From a virus: a stretch of DNA of 60,728 nt. Made by a program: the position numbers and the translations under genes. The stretch spans positions 1 through 60,728 of the IMG/VR virus record IMGVR_UViG_3300025849_002055. One strand, given 5' to 3'. How positions within the stretch are numbered: the first letter of the stretch is position 1; the number at the start of each line of letters is the position of its first letter. Of the stretch, positions 7,955 to 16,625 are shown in pieces. Below the pieces are notes generated by a model that saw only the letters and a list, made by a program, of their open reading frames with translations, was not told the DNA's origin and ran no database searches.

Positions 7955-8905
7955 TTAAACTTTTATACGTTCTTTCTTACTACACAACCCATCATTAGTT
8001 TTAAATGGACACCACTTACAATTTTTATTGTTCTTACCTGCTATTGGAAGAAATTCACCTTCTGAATTATATGTACCATCATCATTAAATGCTACGTCAA
8101 TAAAATCATTGAAACTATTGACTATCTTATTTAGTGTTGGTTTACCATGAGCTGGTACAAATTCTTGTACTCGTTTTTGTGCAAACATTGCCTCTTCCCA
8201 TAACTTACGTTTTACAATAAAATATCTAACTTGAATCTTATCAACTGGGTATCCATATTGTTCAGCGAAGAACTTTTTATATAATACTAATTGAGCCGTT
8301 TTGGTCTTATCAGCCTTTTGCCACTTGTTCCATCCTTTAGTAGATGTTTTAATGTCCCATATTTCAATCGAACCATCATCAATAACTTCGAACACCAAAT
8401 CAAGGAATCCCTTCATCATAACGTTTTCATTGACCTCAGATGCTGGGAAGTATATTGGAAGTTCTACACCTACTAACCTCATCTTACGAGTTGAAAAGTA
8501 GTCACTTCTATTTTTCTTAAGGAAATCTATAATCTGAACCCCATCATCGTAAAACTCATTCATTTCACTACGATTGGTAAACTTAACACCATACACAGCC
8601 ATCATCTTTTTATACTCCTTAGCCATCTCATCTAAGAGTAATTGGTTTAAGTCCATCTTTTCAGCTTCAACAGCCGATTGATTGTACATGACTTGTAACC
8701 AAGCTTGTAGAGTTTCGTGCATTGCTGTACCAAATACAAGATGGATTGATGGGTCAAAGTCTCTATGACCATCCATGTAAGTTAATTTCCATTGTTTTGG
8801 ACAATTAGCCCACATCGTATACTGAGAATACGATACTTTAACATCACCCTTCTTTTCTTCGTGAACAGGAAAGTTAAAGATATTCGATACCATTGATTTT
8901 TTCAT
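7955..8905 (-). CDS. RecB-like PD-(D/E)XK nuclease
   Basis: I set the start at the ATG at 8905 (MKKSMVS). The frame extends to 8941, but that extension lies inside the promoter whose TATATTAG element ends at 8911. The 316-aa product has the order expected for RecB/Cas4-family nucleases: YSQYTMWANCPKQWKL at the front, GTAMHETLQAWL, a KGFLDLVFE strand with the first catalytic acid, EIWDIKTSTKGW with the D-x-K core, and a C-terminal NCKWCPF cysteine motif. This suggests exonuclease activity on DNA ends in recombination or host DNA degradation. A partial Fe-S cluster is possible, with cysteines at both ends. It leads the operon running to the sugar genes. Confidence 0.85.
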   Translation of the reverse strand: MKKSMVSNIFNFPVHEEKKGDVKVSYSQYTMWANCPKQWKLTYMDGHRDFDPSIHLVFGTAMHETLQAWLQVMYNQSAVEAEKMDLNQLLLDEMAKEYKKMMAVYGVKFTNRSEMNEFYDDGVQIIDFLKKNRSDYFSTRKMRLVGVELPIYFPASEVNENVMMKGFLDLVFEVIDDGSIEIWDIKTSTKGWNKWQKADKTKTAQLVLYKKFFAEQYGYPVDKIQVRYFIVKRKLWEEAMFAQKRVQEFVPAHGKPTLNKIVNSFNDFIDVAFNDDGTYNSEGEFLPIAGKNNKNCKWCPFKTNDGLCSKKERIKV

Positions 8906-8910
8906 ACACT

Positions 8911-8942
8911 CTAATATACGACAATTTGGCGTAAATACCAAA
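8911..8942 (-). promoter_or_regulatory. Early promoter, Bacteroidota type
   Basis: The coding strand carries TTTG (8939-8942), a 20-base spacer ending in TCG, and TATATTAG (8911-8918). The ATG of the nuclease gene follows only 5 bases later, so the transcript would be leaderless or nearly so. Nine copies with almost the same spacing occur in the window. Confidence 0.75.
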
Positions 8943-8970
8943 TTTTTAATGTTATTAAATTGTTAAGTTT

Positions 8971-9378
8971 TTACTTAGCCCACTTCTTTCTTTGGACTAT
9001 CTGAGAAATAATTCCATATACACTCAAGTCTTCGTAAGTGTCTTGAATATTTTCACCGACTTCATCAGGTTGGCCTAATACAACTAATTGCTTTAGTCTC
9101 TGAATCTTGTCATTTTTTCTGAACCATAACCCTACTAAAGATAATTTTATATCTTCATCAGATTCTAAGTTAGTTCCAACTGATATATTACCTGGTCCGT
9201 AGTTTCTTTGCTTCTTACAAAACGTAACATACATCTCATCTAATATACTTTTAAACTCATTACAAGTTTCAGGATATAATCTTTCACAATAATCTTGTGC
9301 GTTTTCTTCTTTTTTATTCTTTACAACACGTTCAGAATATTTTACTTTGTTCTTTTTGTCTCTTATTATTTCAGCCAT
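8971..9378 (-). CDS. DUF1599-type nucleotide-modification-associated protein
   Basis: The 135-aa protein matches the DUF1599 layout: a lysine-rich N terminus, FKSILDEMYVTFCKKQRNYG, a PGNIS turn, FRKNDKIQRLKQL and a closing ENIQDTYEDLSVYGIIS helix. That last part resembles all-alpha NTP pyrophosphatases such as MazG and dUTPases in its acidic helix. The family has been linked to nucleotide modification, but its reaction is not established. It is the last gene of the clamp/clamp-loader operon and overlaps gp62 by 13 bases. A role in controlling nucleotide pools for modified DNA is plausible given the Mom-like genes nearby. Confidence 0.75.
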   Translation of the reverse strand: MAEIIRDKKNKVKYSERVVKNKKEENAQDYCERLYPETCNEFKSILDEMYVTFCKKQRNYGPGNISVGTNLESDEDIKLSLVGLWFRKNDKIQRLKQLVVLGQPDEVGENIQDTYEDLSVYGIISQIVQRKKWAK

Positions 9379-9806
9379 TTCTTGATTTGTTTTTTATCTA
9401 TCCCATATTTTTTAAGAATATCGGATATTTCTTCCTTACTTAATATCTCAAGGTAGTCTTTTACTTCCCTTTGAGAAACTTTATAGTATCGAGATAAGTA
9501 CTCTAATACATTAGAATCGTACTTTTCTCCGGTCTTACTTTTTATGTATTTATCAAAAGATTTCTTCTTAGGTAATACATCTAAGTATAATTTATACACA
9601 TCTCGTGGACTGAGTTGACCAATAGTAAATTGTTGCAACTCGTTTACCAACTCAAGCAGTCCCATATTCATAGATAGGAATCTATTTACCATGAATGGTT
9701 CAAAGGTCTTTCTATCCATAGTGGATAGTTTATCCCACGATACCTTCTGCTCTTTGAGTCCTGAGAGGTGTTGAAATAATGTCTTAGCTTTCTTAGCTAC
9801 CGCCAT
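9366..9806 (-). CDS. 62: Clamp-loader small subunit, T4 gp62-like
   Basis: The 146-aa protein is shorter than T4 gp62 (187 aa). It carries the FEPFMVNRFLSMN segment typical of T4-like gp62 proteins, followed by helical, lysine-rich sequence. gp62 forms a 4:1 complex with gp44 that opens the gp45 sliding clamp and loads it on primer-template DNA. Placement in one operon with gp45 and gp44 supports the call. An extra zinc-ribbon gene is inserted between gp44 and this gene and overlaps its start by 14 bases. Sequence divergence makes the assignment rest partly on context. Confidence 0.75.
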   Translation of the reverse strand: MAVAKKAKTLFQHLSGLKEQKVSWDKLSTMDRKTFEPFMVNRFLSMNMGLLELVNELQQFTIGQLSPRDVYKLYLDVLPKKKSFDKYIKSKTGEKYDSNVLEYLSRYYKVSQREVKDYLEILSKEEISDILKKYGIDKKQIKKWLK

Positions 9807-10065
9807 CTAGTAATTCTTTTGGTGTAAATTTAGGATGAACTGTTCCACAATTATTACAAACCACAACTGGTATTGGTAACATTGAAGCTTGACCTGTCGG
9901 TGATTGAACTGCTGGGACTTCTTTATACATCGTAAGTTGTTCGAAGAATATCCCATCACAATTAGGACACGTTACAGTCTCCAATTTAGCTGGGTCTAAT
10001 TTTAATTGTTGTGGTTGTGATTGGGCTCCACCCATATTCAAAACCTTTCCTTTGTTTTTTGCCAT
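9793..10065 (-). CDS. Small zinc-ribbon protein
   Basis: The 90-aa protein has two CxxC pairs, TCPNCDG near residue 35 and VCNNCGTV near residue 72, about 36 residues apart, which fits a zinc ribbon. The N terminus is short and glutamine-rich (GGAQSQPQQL), and the loop between the cysteine pairs contains prolines and could be exposed. It lies between gp44 and gp62 and overlaps gp62, so it is made together with the clamp loader. It could be a replisome accessory or a transcription factor bridging to the clamp, as late transcription in T4 requires gp45. Neither role can be shown from the sequence. Confidence 0.65.
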   Translation of the reverse strand: MAKNKGKVLNMGGAQSQPQQLKLDPAKLETVTCPNCDGIFFEQLTMYKEVPAVQSPTGQASMLPIPVVVCNNCGTVHPKFTPKELLDGGS

Positions 10066-10068
10066 AAT

Positions 10069-10986
10069 TTATCCTATTGTCATTAAAATGTTTAATATCA
10101 TTGCCATTACATTGATTTCTTTATCAACTACCATTGAATCTTTATACTGACCATCAGCTATGTTTAAAATAGTTTGTCCTACCTTACCACCACCATAATT
10201 ATCCACATTATCATATAAAGAACGATATAATGGTGTAAAGTCTTTTACTTTAGAATCAGCTATAATCTGTCTTATTGACATAAATTTAGATTTGACATCA
10301 TCTGACTTCTTTAGAACTTCTATAATATCATCCGTATAGTTAGCTTGTATAGTAGACGTTTTATCAATAACTAATTTACCATTAATTACTTGTCTTTGAC
10401 CTGCGTTAAGTACTCTACGAATATCAGGATACCCACTATTTACTAAAGTTACTAAATCTTGAACATCAAAGTCAACACCTTCTTCTTGTAAGATATCATT
10501 TAATCGTTTAGCTACATCTTTTTTAGAAGGGGGTGCTATAGCGAATGTCTGACATCTACTTTGAATAGGGTCAATAATTTTCTCAACATAATTACAAGTT
10601 AATATAAATCTTGTTGTTGCTGAGAATGTTTCCATTAGATTACGAAGTGCTGCCTGTGCATTTGGTGTTAGGTAATCAGATTCATCTAAGATGATAACTT
10701 TCCATTTACGGAAACCCATAGAAGATGCAAATCCTCTAATCTTATCTCTAACAGCATCTACTGAGTTTTCATCAGATGCGTTAATGTACATCAAATCACA
10801 ATCGATTTGGTTTGTAATGATTTTAGCGAGAGTGGTCTTACCTGTACCTGCTACTCCGTAAAGTAATAGATGTGGTACATCTTCATTCTCAATGTAAATT
10901 TTTACTTTTTCTAAGATATGTTCATTACCAACATACCCTTCTAATGTATCGGGTCTATATTTTTCAACCCATAGTGAATTGCTCAT
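10069..10986 (-). CDS. 44: Clamp-loader ATPase, T4 gp44-like
   Basis: The start is the ATG at 10986 (MSNSLWVEKYRP), a typical clamp-loader opening. A frame extension to 11028 shadows the upstream gene. The 305-aa AAA+ protein shows Walker A (YGVAGTGKTTLAK), Walker B (VIILDESDYL), sensor 1 (FILTCNY) and the SRC arginine-finger motif (IQSRCQT). It is close to the T4 gp44 length of 319. It hydrolyses ATP to place the gp45 ring on DNA with gp62. Its start overlaps the stop of the DruA-like gene as ATGA. Confidence 0.95.
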   Translation of the reverse strand: MSNSLWVEKYRPDTLEGYVGNEHILEKVKIYIENEDVPHLLLYGVAGTGKTTLAKIITNQIDCDLMYINASDENSVDAVRDKIRGFASSMGFRKWKVIILDESDYLTPNAQAALRNLMETFSATTRFILTCNYVEKIIDPIQSRCQTFAIAPPSKKDVAKRLNDILQEEGVDFDVQDLVTLVNSGYPDIRRVLNAGQRQVINGKLVIDKTSTIQANYTDDIIEVLKKSDDVKSKFMSIRQIIADSKVKDFTPLYRSLYDNVDNYGGGKVGQTILNIADGQYKDSMVVDKEINVMAMILNILMTIG

Positions 10987-12173
10987 CTTCCTACTTCTTT
11001 TAAATATGTTTCTTTTGCTTTTTCCCAAGTCATTCCAATGATGTCTAAGTAGAACAATGGTTCTGGCTTAATACGACCTTCATCAAATAGCTTTGCGTAT
11101 CTTCGTATTGCTTTTGGCTTCCACCACTTCATAGTATATTCGTCACCCTCTGTGAATTTCTTCTTCATCTTCAGTTGACTCTCATCAATTTTGTTTTGAA
11201 GAAACTCATTCCCATTGTCATACATCATTGCGAAATATACACCTCTTTTAAATCCATGTTGGTAGTGAGTACTTTTAATACCTAACTCTTTAAATATCAT
11301 TGAAAGGATACGTTGTTTAACACCTGATACAGGTCCTTCAATTCCTTCTTTCTGAGTGGTGGTTTTTGTATAGTCCTCTGATTTATGTTCTTTCAACCAT
11401 TGATGCCAAACATCATAATACTTGTCATCTGGTTTAGTAGCAACTTTACCTGCGGATTCACCTAAAGTTTTGTAATGTGGAATACCATTATATTGGGAGT
11501 GGATACCATATAGAGATGTAGTGCCGACTGCTATCAGTTCTTGACCATACTTTTCCTTCCAATGGTTACGAACGATTGGTGAAGTACACATACAGGCGAC
11601 TAATTTACCACCAAGAAAATTATAGCCAAGTGGTTGGGTACAAACAATTGTACTGGCTATTGTGGTGTGGTTTAGACGACCATCTTTAAATTTATTTTCT
11701 TTACTCCATCCTATATAGTTATCCCTAACTCCCAACGATGTTACATCTGAACCTAATGATACTAAACCTAAGAGTTTACCACTCACTCTATCCTTAATAT
11801 ATAACTTTACATTACGACCTGGATTAGCTGAAAACGACATTGTATGAATCAACTTACGAATTTCTGTCCATCTTGTTGATTCTTTGGAGTCTGTTACGAT
11901 TTCAACATATGGGTCTAAGGACTCTATCTCTTTGATAGTTTGGTCTTTATCCATAATGTTAGTAGGTGACCACAATTGGTCAATATATGGCGCCATAGCA
12001 GCTTTTCTCTTCATAGAAGATGGAAGGTCACCATTATACTCTACCCACTTTTTATATAAGGTTTGTTCTTCAACTGACATAGATGATAGATAATCCATAT
12101 TTCCTATGAAATTCTCTTTCTCTACATCGTAGTCGAATATTGGTTTAGCTGGCTCGGTATCCCAAAAATTCAT
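10983..12173 (-). CDS. DUF4338/DruA-like protein inside the clamp operon
   Basis: The 396-aa protein is not a known T4 replisome component. Its central part (about residues 110-215) reads as the DUF4338 pattern: KLLGLVSLGSD, RDNYIGWS, a conserved run around the CTQPLGYNFLGGKL strand, and NHWKEKYG followed by VGTTSLYG. DUF4338 is the domain of DruA, the signature protein of the Druantia antiphage system, and it also occurs alone in phages. Its molecular activity is unknown. Genes on both sides are coupled to it (TAATG with gp45, ATGA with gp44), so it is produced with the clamp machinery. The assignment is by visible pattern only. Confidence 0.55.
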   Translation of the reverse strand: MNFWDTEPAKPIFDYDVEKENFIGNMDYLSSMSVEEQTLYKKWVEYNGDLPSSMKRKAAMAPYIDQLWSPTNIMDKDQTIKEIESLDPYVEIVTDSKESTRWTEIRKLIHTMSFSANPGRNVKLYIKDRVSGKLLGLVSLGSDVTSLGVRDNYIGWSKENKFKDGRLNHTTIASTIVCTQPLGYNFLGGKLVACMCTSPIVRNHWKEKYGQELIAVGTTSLYGIHSQYNGIPHYKTLGESAGKVATKPDDKYYDVWHQWLKEHKSEDYTKTTTQKEGIEGPVSGVKQRILSMIFKELGIKSTHYQHGFKRGVYFAMMYDNGNEFLQNKIDESQLKMKKKFTEGDEYTMKWWKPKAIRRYAKLFDEGRIKPEPLFYLDIIGMTWEKAKETYLKEVGR

Positions 12174-12868
12174 TACTTTATCTCTACTAAGTAATAGTTA
12201 GACTTAAATCCTTCATGTTCAAATACAACCTCTGCTAATCCTTGTGGTGATACTTTTAGTGAAGAAGACTTAGCACCTCTATTAGCGTTAAGAATTTCTT
12301 TTAAATATTTAGCCGAGAACGAGATTGGTTCTACATCACCCTCACAAGTACAGTCTACATTCATAGAAATTCTATTTGAGTTAATTTTAGAATAACCTAA
12401 AATAACCTCACCTTTAGATTTTTTACAAGTGAATGTAAATGTATCTGAATCACTAAGTGCTCCTTTTGATTTAATGAATTTACTAACAAAATCATCATTC
12501 ATTGTAATTGTTGACGTGAATGGTGGAAGTGCTTTTAACTCTGGAACTACTGGGATTACAGATAGGTCAGCCAACATATAGTTTACTGATGTACCTTTAT
12601 CAGAAAATACAAGAGCTGCTTCACCCTCTTTAACATCCATATTAGAGTCTAAAACTCCAAGTAGACCTTTTAATTGTGATGTAGTATAAACACCATACTC
12701 TCCATTTGGAAAATCTTTGTTATCACTACTTACGTTACCTAATAAGGTTTTATCATCAGATATAAAATTAACTGATAATCCTGCATCTGTCGATGTTACT
12801 TTTACTGATTCGACTTCACCACCGAGATTGTATCGGTTAATAAAGCCTTCAAACGAACTTTTTTTCAT
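12173..12868 (-). CDS. 45: Sliding clamp, T4 gp45-like
   Basis: The 231-aa length matches T4 gp45 (228 aa). The protein has the alternating strand pattern of a DNA clamp and lies directly before the clamp-loader genes and after the polymerase. It would trimerise around DNA to tether gp43 and, in T4-type biology, would also activate late transcription. It is the first gene after an early promoter at 12901-12932 with a leader of about 30 bases. No Shine-Dalgarno site is evident, only A-rich sequence. The stop overlaps the DruA-like start as TAATG. Confidence 0.85.
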   Translation of the reverse strand: MKKSSFEGFINRYNLGGEVESVKVTSTDAGLSVNFISDDKTLLGNVSSDNKDFPNGEYGVYTTSQLKGLLGVLDSNMDVKEGEAALVFSDKGTSVNYMLADLSVIPVVPELKALPPFTSTITMNDDFVSKFIKSKGALSDSDTFTFTCKKSKGEVILGYSKINSNRISMNVDCTCEGDVEPISFSAKYLKEILNANRGAKSSSLKVSPQGLAEVVFEHEGFKSNYYLVEIK

Positions 12869-12900
12869 AATTTACTTTTTACTATTGATTTATTATTATA

Positions 12901-12932
12901 CTAATATACGAAATTTATTTTTAAAAACCAAA
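12901..12932 (-). promoter_or_regulatory. Early promoter for the clamp operon
   Basis: TTTG (12929-12932) and TATATTAG (12901-12908) are 20 bases apart on the coding strand, with TCG before the second box. The upstream box lies inside the end of the polymerase gene. It drives gp45 and the genes after it. Confidence 0.75.
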
Positions 12933-15437
12933 AAATTGTGAAGCTTTATTTAGATTCGGGTTTGGTTTCTCCCAATTCATAGCTTTATAGAAGTCATCAA
13001 GTTTATTTTCTAACTCTTGTTTCCATATTTTGTCATAGTCAATGTATTGTTCTACAAAGTCTAATATCTCTTTTGGGTCATTATGACCCTTTAGGCCCGT
13101 TGTATCTAATCCAAGAGGGTTTCTTTTCAAATATACCCATTTAATTTTATCACCATCTTTCATTGGTTCATATTTGTAAGCAGTCTTAAAGTATTTTAAT
13201 AACTGATTGTAAGTAAGTGCTGCTTTAACGTGAGCTGGTGTTCCTTTCATAAACTCACCCAATACTTGAGACTTATGTGTATATTTGGTCATATCCTTTA
13301 CTGCTGAATTCTTTGCGATATCAATGAAGTTTTTGTTTGGCATCTCTTCTTTGTAATCAAGAATCTTAGTATCAATTTTAGTTTTTTCAGTAGACTTCAG
13401 AATATCCATCAATACAGTACTCATCACTTCTTTGAAGTAAGTTGGGAATGATGAACGTTTCACATCCAATCCTTTAACATCCAACTTATCACAATCAACC
13501 TCATTATCATTAATAATCCATTGAGCGTATCGTTTCTTTGATACCCAAAATCCACCTTTAGCGATAGTTTCTTGTTTGATATCAAAATGATGTTTTGTTA
13601 TGTTAAACATTTTTAATGCCATCATATCATATACTTTGTTGATGTGAGTCTCAACTTCTTTTGCAGCTGATAGAATAGCTGGAATCATCTCTTCATCAGA
13701 ATCTTCATTAAGTTCTGGATTACGAGCTTTTACTAATGGAGCGGCTTGATAGAATACCGAGTCAGTATCAGTATACACGTTGTAATCAGCATCTTTACCA
13801 ATAACACTTGAATAGTACTTATTAGCAATCATCTCAGTTGTTTTAATTACAGTCTGACCTGTGATTGTAGTTGCTTCTGCATTATCTACATCATAGAATC
13901 TGAATGATGGTAATCCCATTACACCATATAATGAGTTCAACATAATCTTTTGTACTAACTGACGTTGAGCGTAAAATTTATATAGTTTATCATTCCCAGC
14001 TTTACCATAGGATTTCATTTGATTTTTAAACTCCACTCTTTTGTTGAACCATACATTAAGAATTTCAGGAATAACCCCTACTTTGTCTTGTCTATATAGT
14101 ACACCATTAGCTGCTACTGAATATTCATTTTTCTCAATAAAATTATTAAACTTATCTTTTGGTAATGGTGGAAATTCATTACCATCGTCATCGACAATTG
14201 AATATGTTTCAATAGCACCCTTCATGTGGTCTTCAGCTGAATAGTTCTTAAGTTTACCAATCTTAGTTTCAGGTGAGATATTGATACTCATAATGATTGA
14301 TGGGTATAGTGAAGTCAAATCCAAATCATAAACCCATTTGTAAAGACCAGGTTTTGGTTCTTTTACATAAGCTCCTGTAAACTTTCCTTCACCATCAGAA
14401 CCATCAGCATTTTTAAACATACGTTGAGGTTTGTTAGGTGCGATTCTATCACTCCTTCTAAGGAATGTTAAAATAGCCCCTTCTAACCATTTAGATGAAA
14501 ATAAAAAATCCTCATAGAATACATGACCTGCGTGACAAATTGCTTGTGCGAGTTGTATAAATTGTAGTTTCTTATCCATATCCACTACCAATTCAACATC
14601 AACTAAGTTGTACTCACAAAACTTCTCAATATCATCTCTGAATAATTGGTCTAAGTTTCCTTCATACTCAATCTTACCTCTACCCAATTCCATCTTAGCG
14701 ATAGTATCTAATCGGTAGTTTGGGTATTCTGTATATGTAAAGTTCTTGAATAGTGCAATATAATCTAATGCAGATACTCCTGCTATAATGTACCTCTTAC
14801 GATATTTGTTCCAATGAACTTTACCGATTGGTGATAATCTATTTGCTTGTGTAGTACCTAAGACTCTTTTTAATCTATTGTAGAGATATGTTACATCAAA
14901 GAAATCAATATTCCATCCAGTAATAATAGTTGGTGAAATCTCTTCCCAAGCATTTACAAATGCAACCAACATATCTGCCTCACTACGAAATGAACGTACT
15001 TTAGCACCTTTGATAGTCTTATCTATCTCTTCACCTTCACTAAGTACATATACAGTGTAATCGTTTGTAGCTGAGTCGTGAAATGCAACTGAGGTCATTG
15101 TGTTCTCAGCTTTTTCAGTATCAGGCAATCCACTATTCATCTCAACCTCAATATCAAACGTCAATGTAACGTGTCCAGTTGAAATTTCATCTGAATCACC
15201 ATACTCATCGATTAAAAATCGAGTCATTTCGTTTACATCTGATTCGTAAAGTTTAAGACCATCATCTTGTTTCCAAAAGTTAATCTTCTTTAACCTTTCG
15301 CCATGAATAGATTGGTGTGCTCCATTACCATCTTTTACATAAGCGTACCTACGATATTTAGATGTGAAATACCCCTTCTGGTCATCCCAACAATGGATGA
15401 TACTTTTTTCTTTTTCAAAATAAACGTTTTGATACAT
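12921..15437 (-). CDS. 43: Family B DNA polymerase, T4 gp43-like
   Basis: This 838-aa replicative polymerase (T4 gp43 has 898) shows the exonuclease acids in TFDIEVEM (D95, E97) and WNIDFFD (residues 175-181), polymerase motif A DLTSLYPSI near residue 373, and motif C YTDTDSVFY near residue 560. The last residues, KASQFFGF, resemble the clamp-binding tail of T4 gp43. It copies phage DNA with gp45. The gene is read from the promoter at 16594-16625 through a GT-B glycosyltransferase gene placed 3 bases upstream, so polymerase expression is tied to that enzyme. Confidence 0.97.
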   Translation of the reverse strand: MYQNVYFEKEKSIIHCWDDQKGYFTSKYRRYAYVKDGNGAHQSIHGERLKKINFWKQDDGLKLYESDVNEMTRFLIDEYGDSDEISTGHVTLTFDIEVEMNSGLPDTEKAENTMTSVAFHDSATNDYTVYVLSEGEEIDKTIKGAKVRSFRSEADMLVAFVNAWEEISPTIITGWNIDFFDVTYLYNRLKRVLGTTQANRLSPIGKVHWNKYRKRYIIAGVSALDYIALFKNFTYTEYPNYRLDTIAKMELGRGKIEYEGNLDQLFRDDIEKFCEYNLVDVELVVDMDKKLQFIQLAQAICHAGHVFYEDFLFSSKWLEGAILTFLRRSDRIAPNKPQRMFKNADGSDGEGKFTGAYVKEPKPGLYKWVYDLDLTSLYPSIIMSINISPETKIGKLKNYSAEDHMKGAIETYSIVDDDGNEFPPLPKDKFNNFIEKNEYSVAANGVLYRQDKVGVIPEILNVWFNKRVEFKNQMKSYGKAGNDKLYKFYAQRQLVQKIMLNSLYGVMGLPSFRFYDVDNAEATTITGQTVIKTTEMIANKYYSSVIGKDADYNVYTDTDSVFYQAAPLVKARNPELNEDSDEEMIPAILSAAKEVETHINKVYDMMALKMFNITKHHFDIKQETIAKGGFWVSKKRYAQWIINDNEVDCDKLDVKGLDVKRSSFPTYFKEVMSTVLMDILKSTEKTKIDTKILDYKEEMPNKNFIDIAKNSAVKDMTKYTHKSQVLGEFMKGTPAHVKAALTYNQLLKYFKTAYKYEPMKDGDKIKWVYLKRNPLGLDTTGLKGHNDPKEILDFVEQYIDYDKIWKQELENKLDDFYKAMNWEKPNPNLNKASQFFGF

Positions 15438-15440
15438 ATA

Positions 15441-16574
15441 CTATTTTAACTTATTATGTAACTCCTTAATCATTATCTCTTCGTTCAAAGATAATTCCAA
15501 AGCTCTATTTAATGACATTTTGTCGTGTTCTTTACGGAACGTGTCATCATCTAATATTTTATCTAAATAATTAAAGAAGTCTTTTTTATATTTAAAGAAC
15601 ATTCCATTAGGGTCAATTTCCCTATAACAATCAGAATCATGCCAAATCATTGGAGTACCATTCATCATACAATCAGTTCCACTTACTGACCAACCATAAT
15701 TTGTTTGTTTCATTTGAACACCAACAACACAATCTTGTAATCGTTTATAGTAATCATGTTTTGGTACTTTGGTATTGTCTACCCAAGTGTGTGGTGGTTT
15801 ACCATTCAACTGAGGAATCCACACTTTGAAATCATCTCTTGTTTTTCTGTATTCTACCATCAACTCCATAAACTTTGGATACCCCTTGTATGCAGCTGCT
15901 CTGTGATTGAATACAATTAACTTTTCTTTTGATTTCTTAACATCACTAACAATCTTTTGTTTAGGTAACCCTAAGTTCCAAACTGAAAGTATATTATCCA
16001 ATTTGGTTACAAATTCTTGATTAAAAGTATCACCTGCTTCTTTTAATACTCTATTCTTTTGGTCTTGTGTATTAATATAACAAGTATCCATTTGGGAGAT
16101 ACCTAATAATTCAATTGGTAACCATAGCCATTTTGGTTTACCAGCTCTATTATCAGGACCATTACATGATTTCATTTCCCACCAATGACAATAACCTATA
16201 ATTTTAGTATTCATTGTTTTACGATACCTACCCACTTGTACCCAATCAGGCAGATGTGAATAGATTACATCATAATCAATGTCTTTTAACATATTAATTA
16301 ACTTGTCAGATGGAAACGACCTCTGATTCATCATGTCACCAGGTATATGAATCTGATGCTGTTTGACGTTTGGTAAGTTTAACTTCTTTGCTAACTTACC
16401 TTCAGGCATGAGAACATTAAAGAAGTAATCACCACATTCATTTAGTTTTAGAATATGATTATATATAACGTCTACGAAACTGTCTTTATCAACATTGGAT
16501 GAATTAGTAATATTAGGAATTACAAGCACCTTACGTGCTTTACTATAATCTATACTATCACCCCAAAAATTCAT
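15441..16574 (-). CDS. GT-B fold glycosyltransferase, candidate DNA-modifying enzyme
   Basis: The 377-aa protein has GT-B features: an N-terminal Rossmann half, then IVFNHRAAAYKGYPKFMELM, which opens the second domain, and SGTDCMMNGTPMIWHD, where GT-B enzymes bind the donor nucleotide. It is the first gene after an early promoter and lies directly in front of the DNA polymerase, next to two Mom-like proteins. This differs from the other glycosyltransferases here, which sit with sugar or fibre genes. By analogy with T4 alpha/beta-glucosyltransferases it could glycosylate DNA. No hydroxymethylase or other base-hydroxylating enzyme is assured in the window, so the substrate is inferred only from position. 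Confidence 0.7.
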   Translation of the reverse strand: MNFWGDSIDYSKARKVLVIPNITNSSNVDKDSFVDVIYNHILKLNECGDYFFNVLMPEGKLAKKLNLPNVKQHQIHIPGDMMNQRSFPSDKLINMLKDIDYDVIYSHLPDWVQVGRYRKTMNTKIIGYCHWWEMKSCNGPDNRAGKPKWLWLPIELLGISQMDTCYINTQDQKNRVLKEAGDTFNQEFVTKLDNILSVWNLGLPKQKIVSDVKKSKEKLIVFNHRAAAYKGYPKFMELMVEYRKTRDDFKVWIPQLNGKPPHTWVDNTKVPKHDYYKRLQDCVVGVQMKQTNYGWSVSGTDCMMNGTPMIWHDSDCYREIDPNGMFFKYKKDFFNYLDKILDDDTFRKEHDKMSLNRALELSLNEEIMIKELHNKLK

Positions 16575-16593
16575 ATTTGTTATTTTATATATA

Positions 16594-16625
16594 CTAATAT
16601 ACGACTTTTATTTTAAACTACCAAA
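16594..16625 (-). promoter_or_regulatory. Early promoter for the GT-B/polymerase operon
   Basis: TTTG (16622-16625), a 20-base spacer ending TCG, and TATATTAG (16594-16601) lie upstream of the ATG at 16574, leaving about 19 bases from the box to the start. The upstream box is inside the end of the second Mom-like gene. Confidence 0.75.

Noticed and set aside
8906-8941. Longer start for the RecB-like nuclease
   Set aside because: It would lie inside the promoter boxes.
10987-11028. Longer start for gp44
   Set aside because: The ATG at 10986 begins the usual clamp-loader opening WVEKYRP and makes an ATGA junction.
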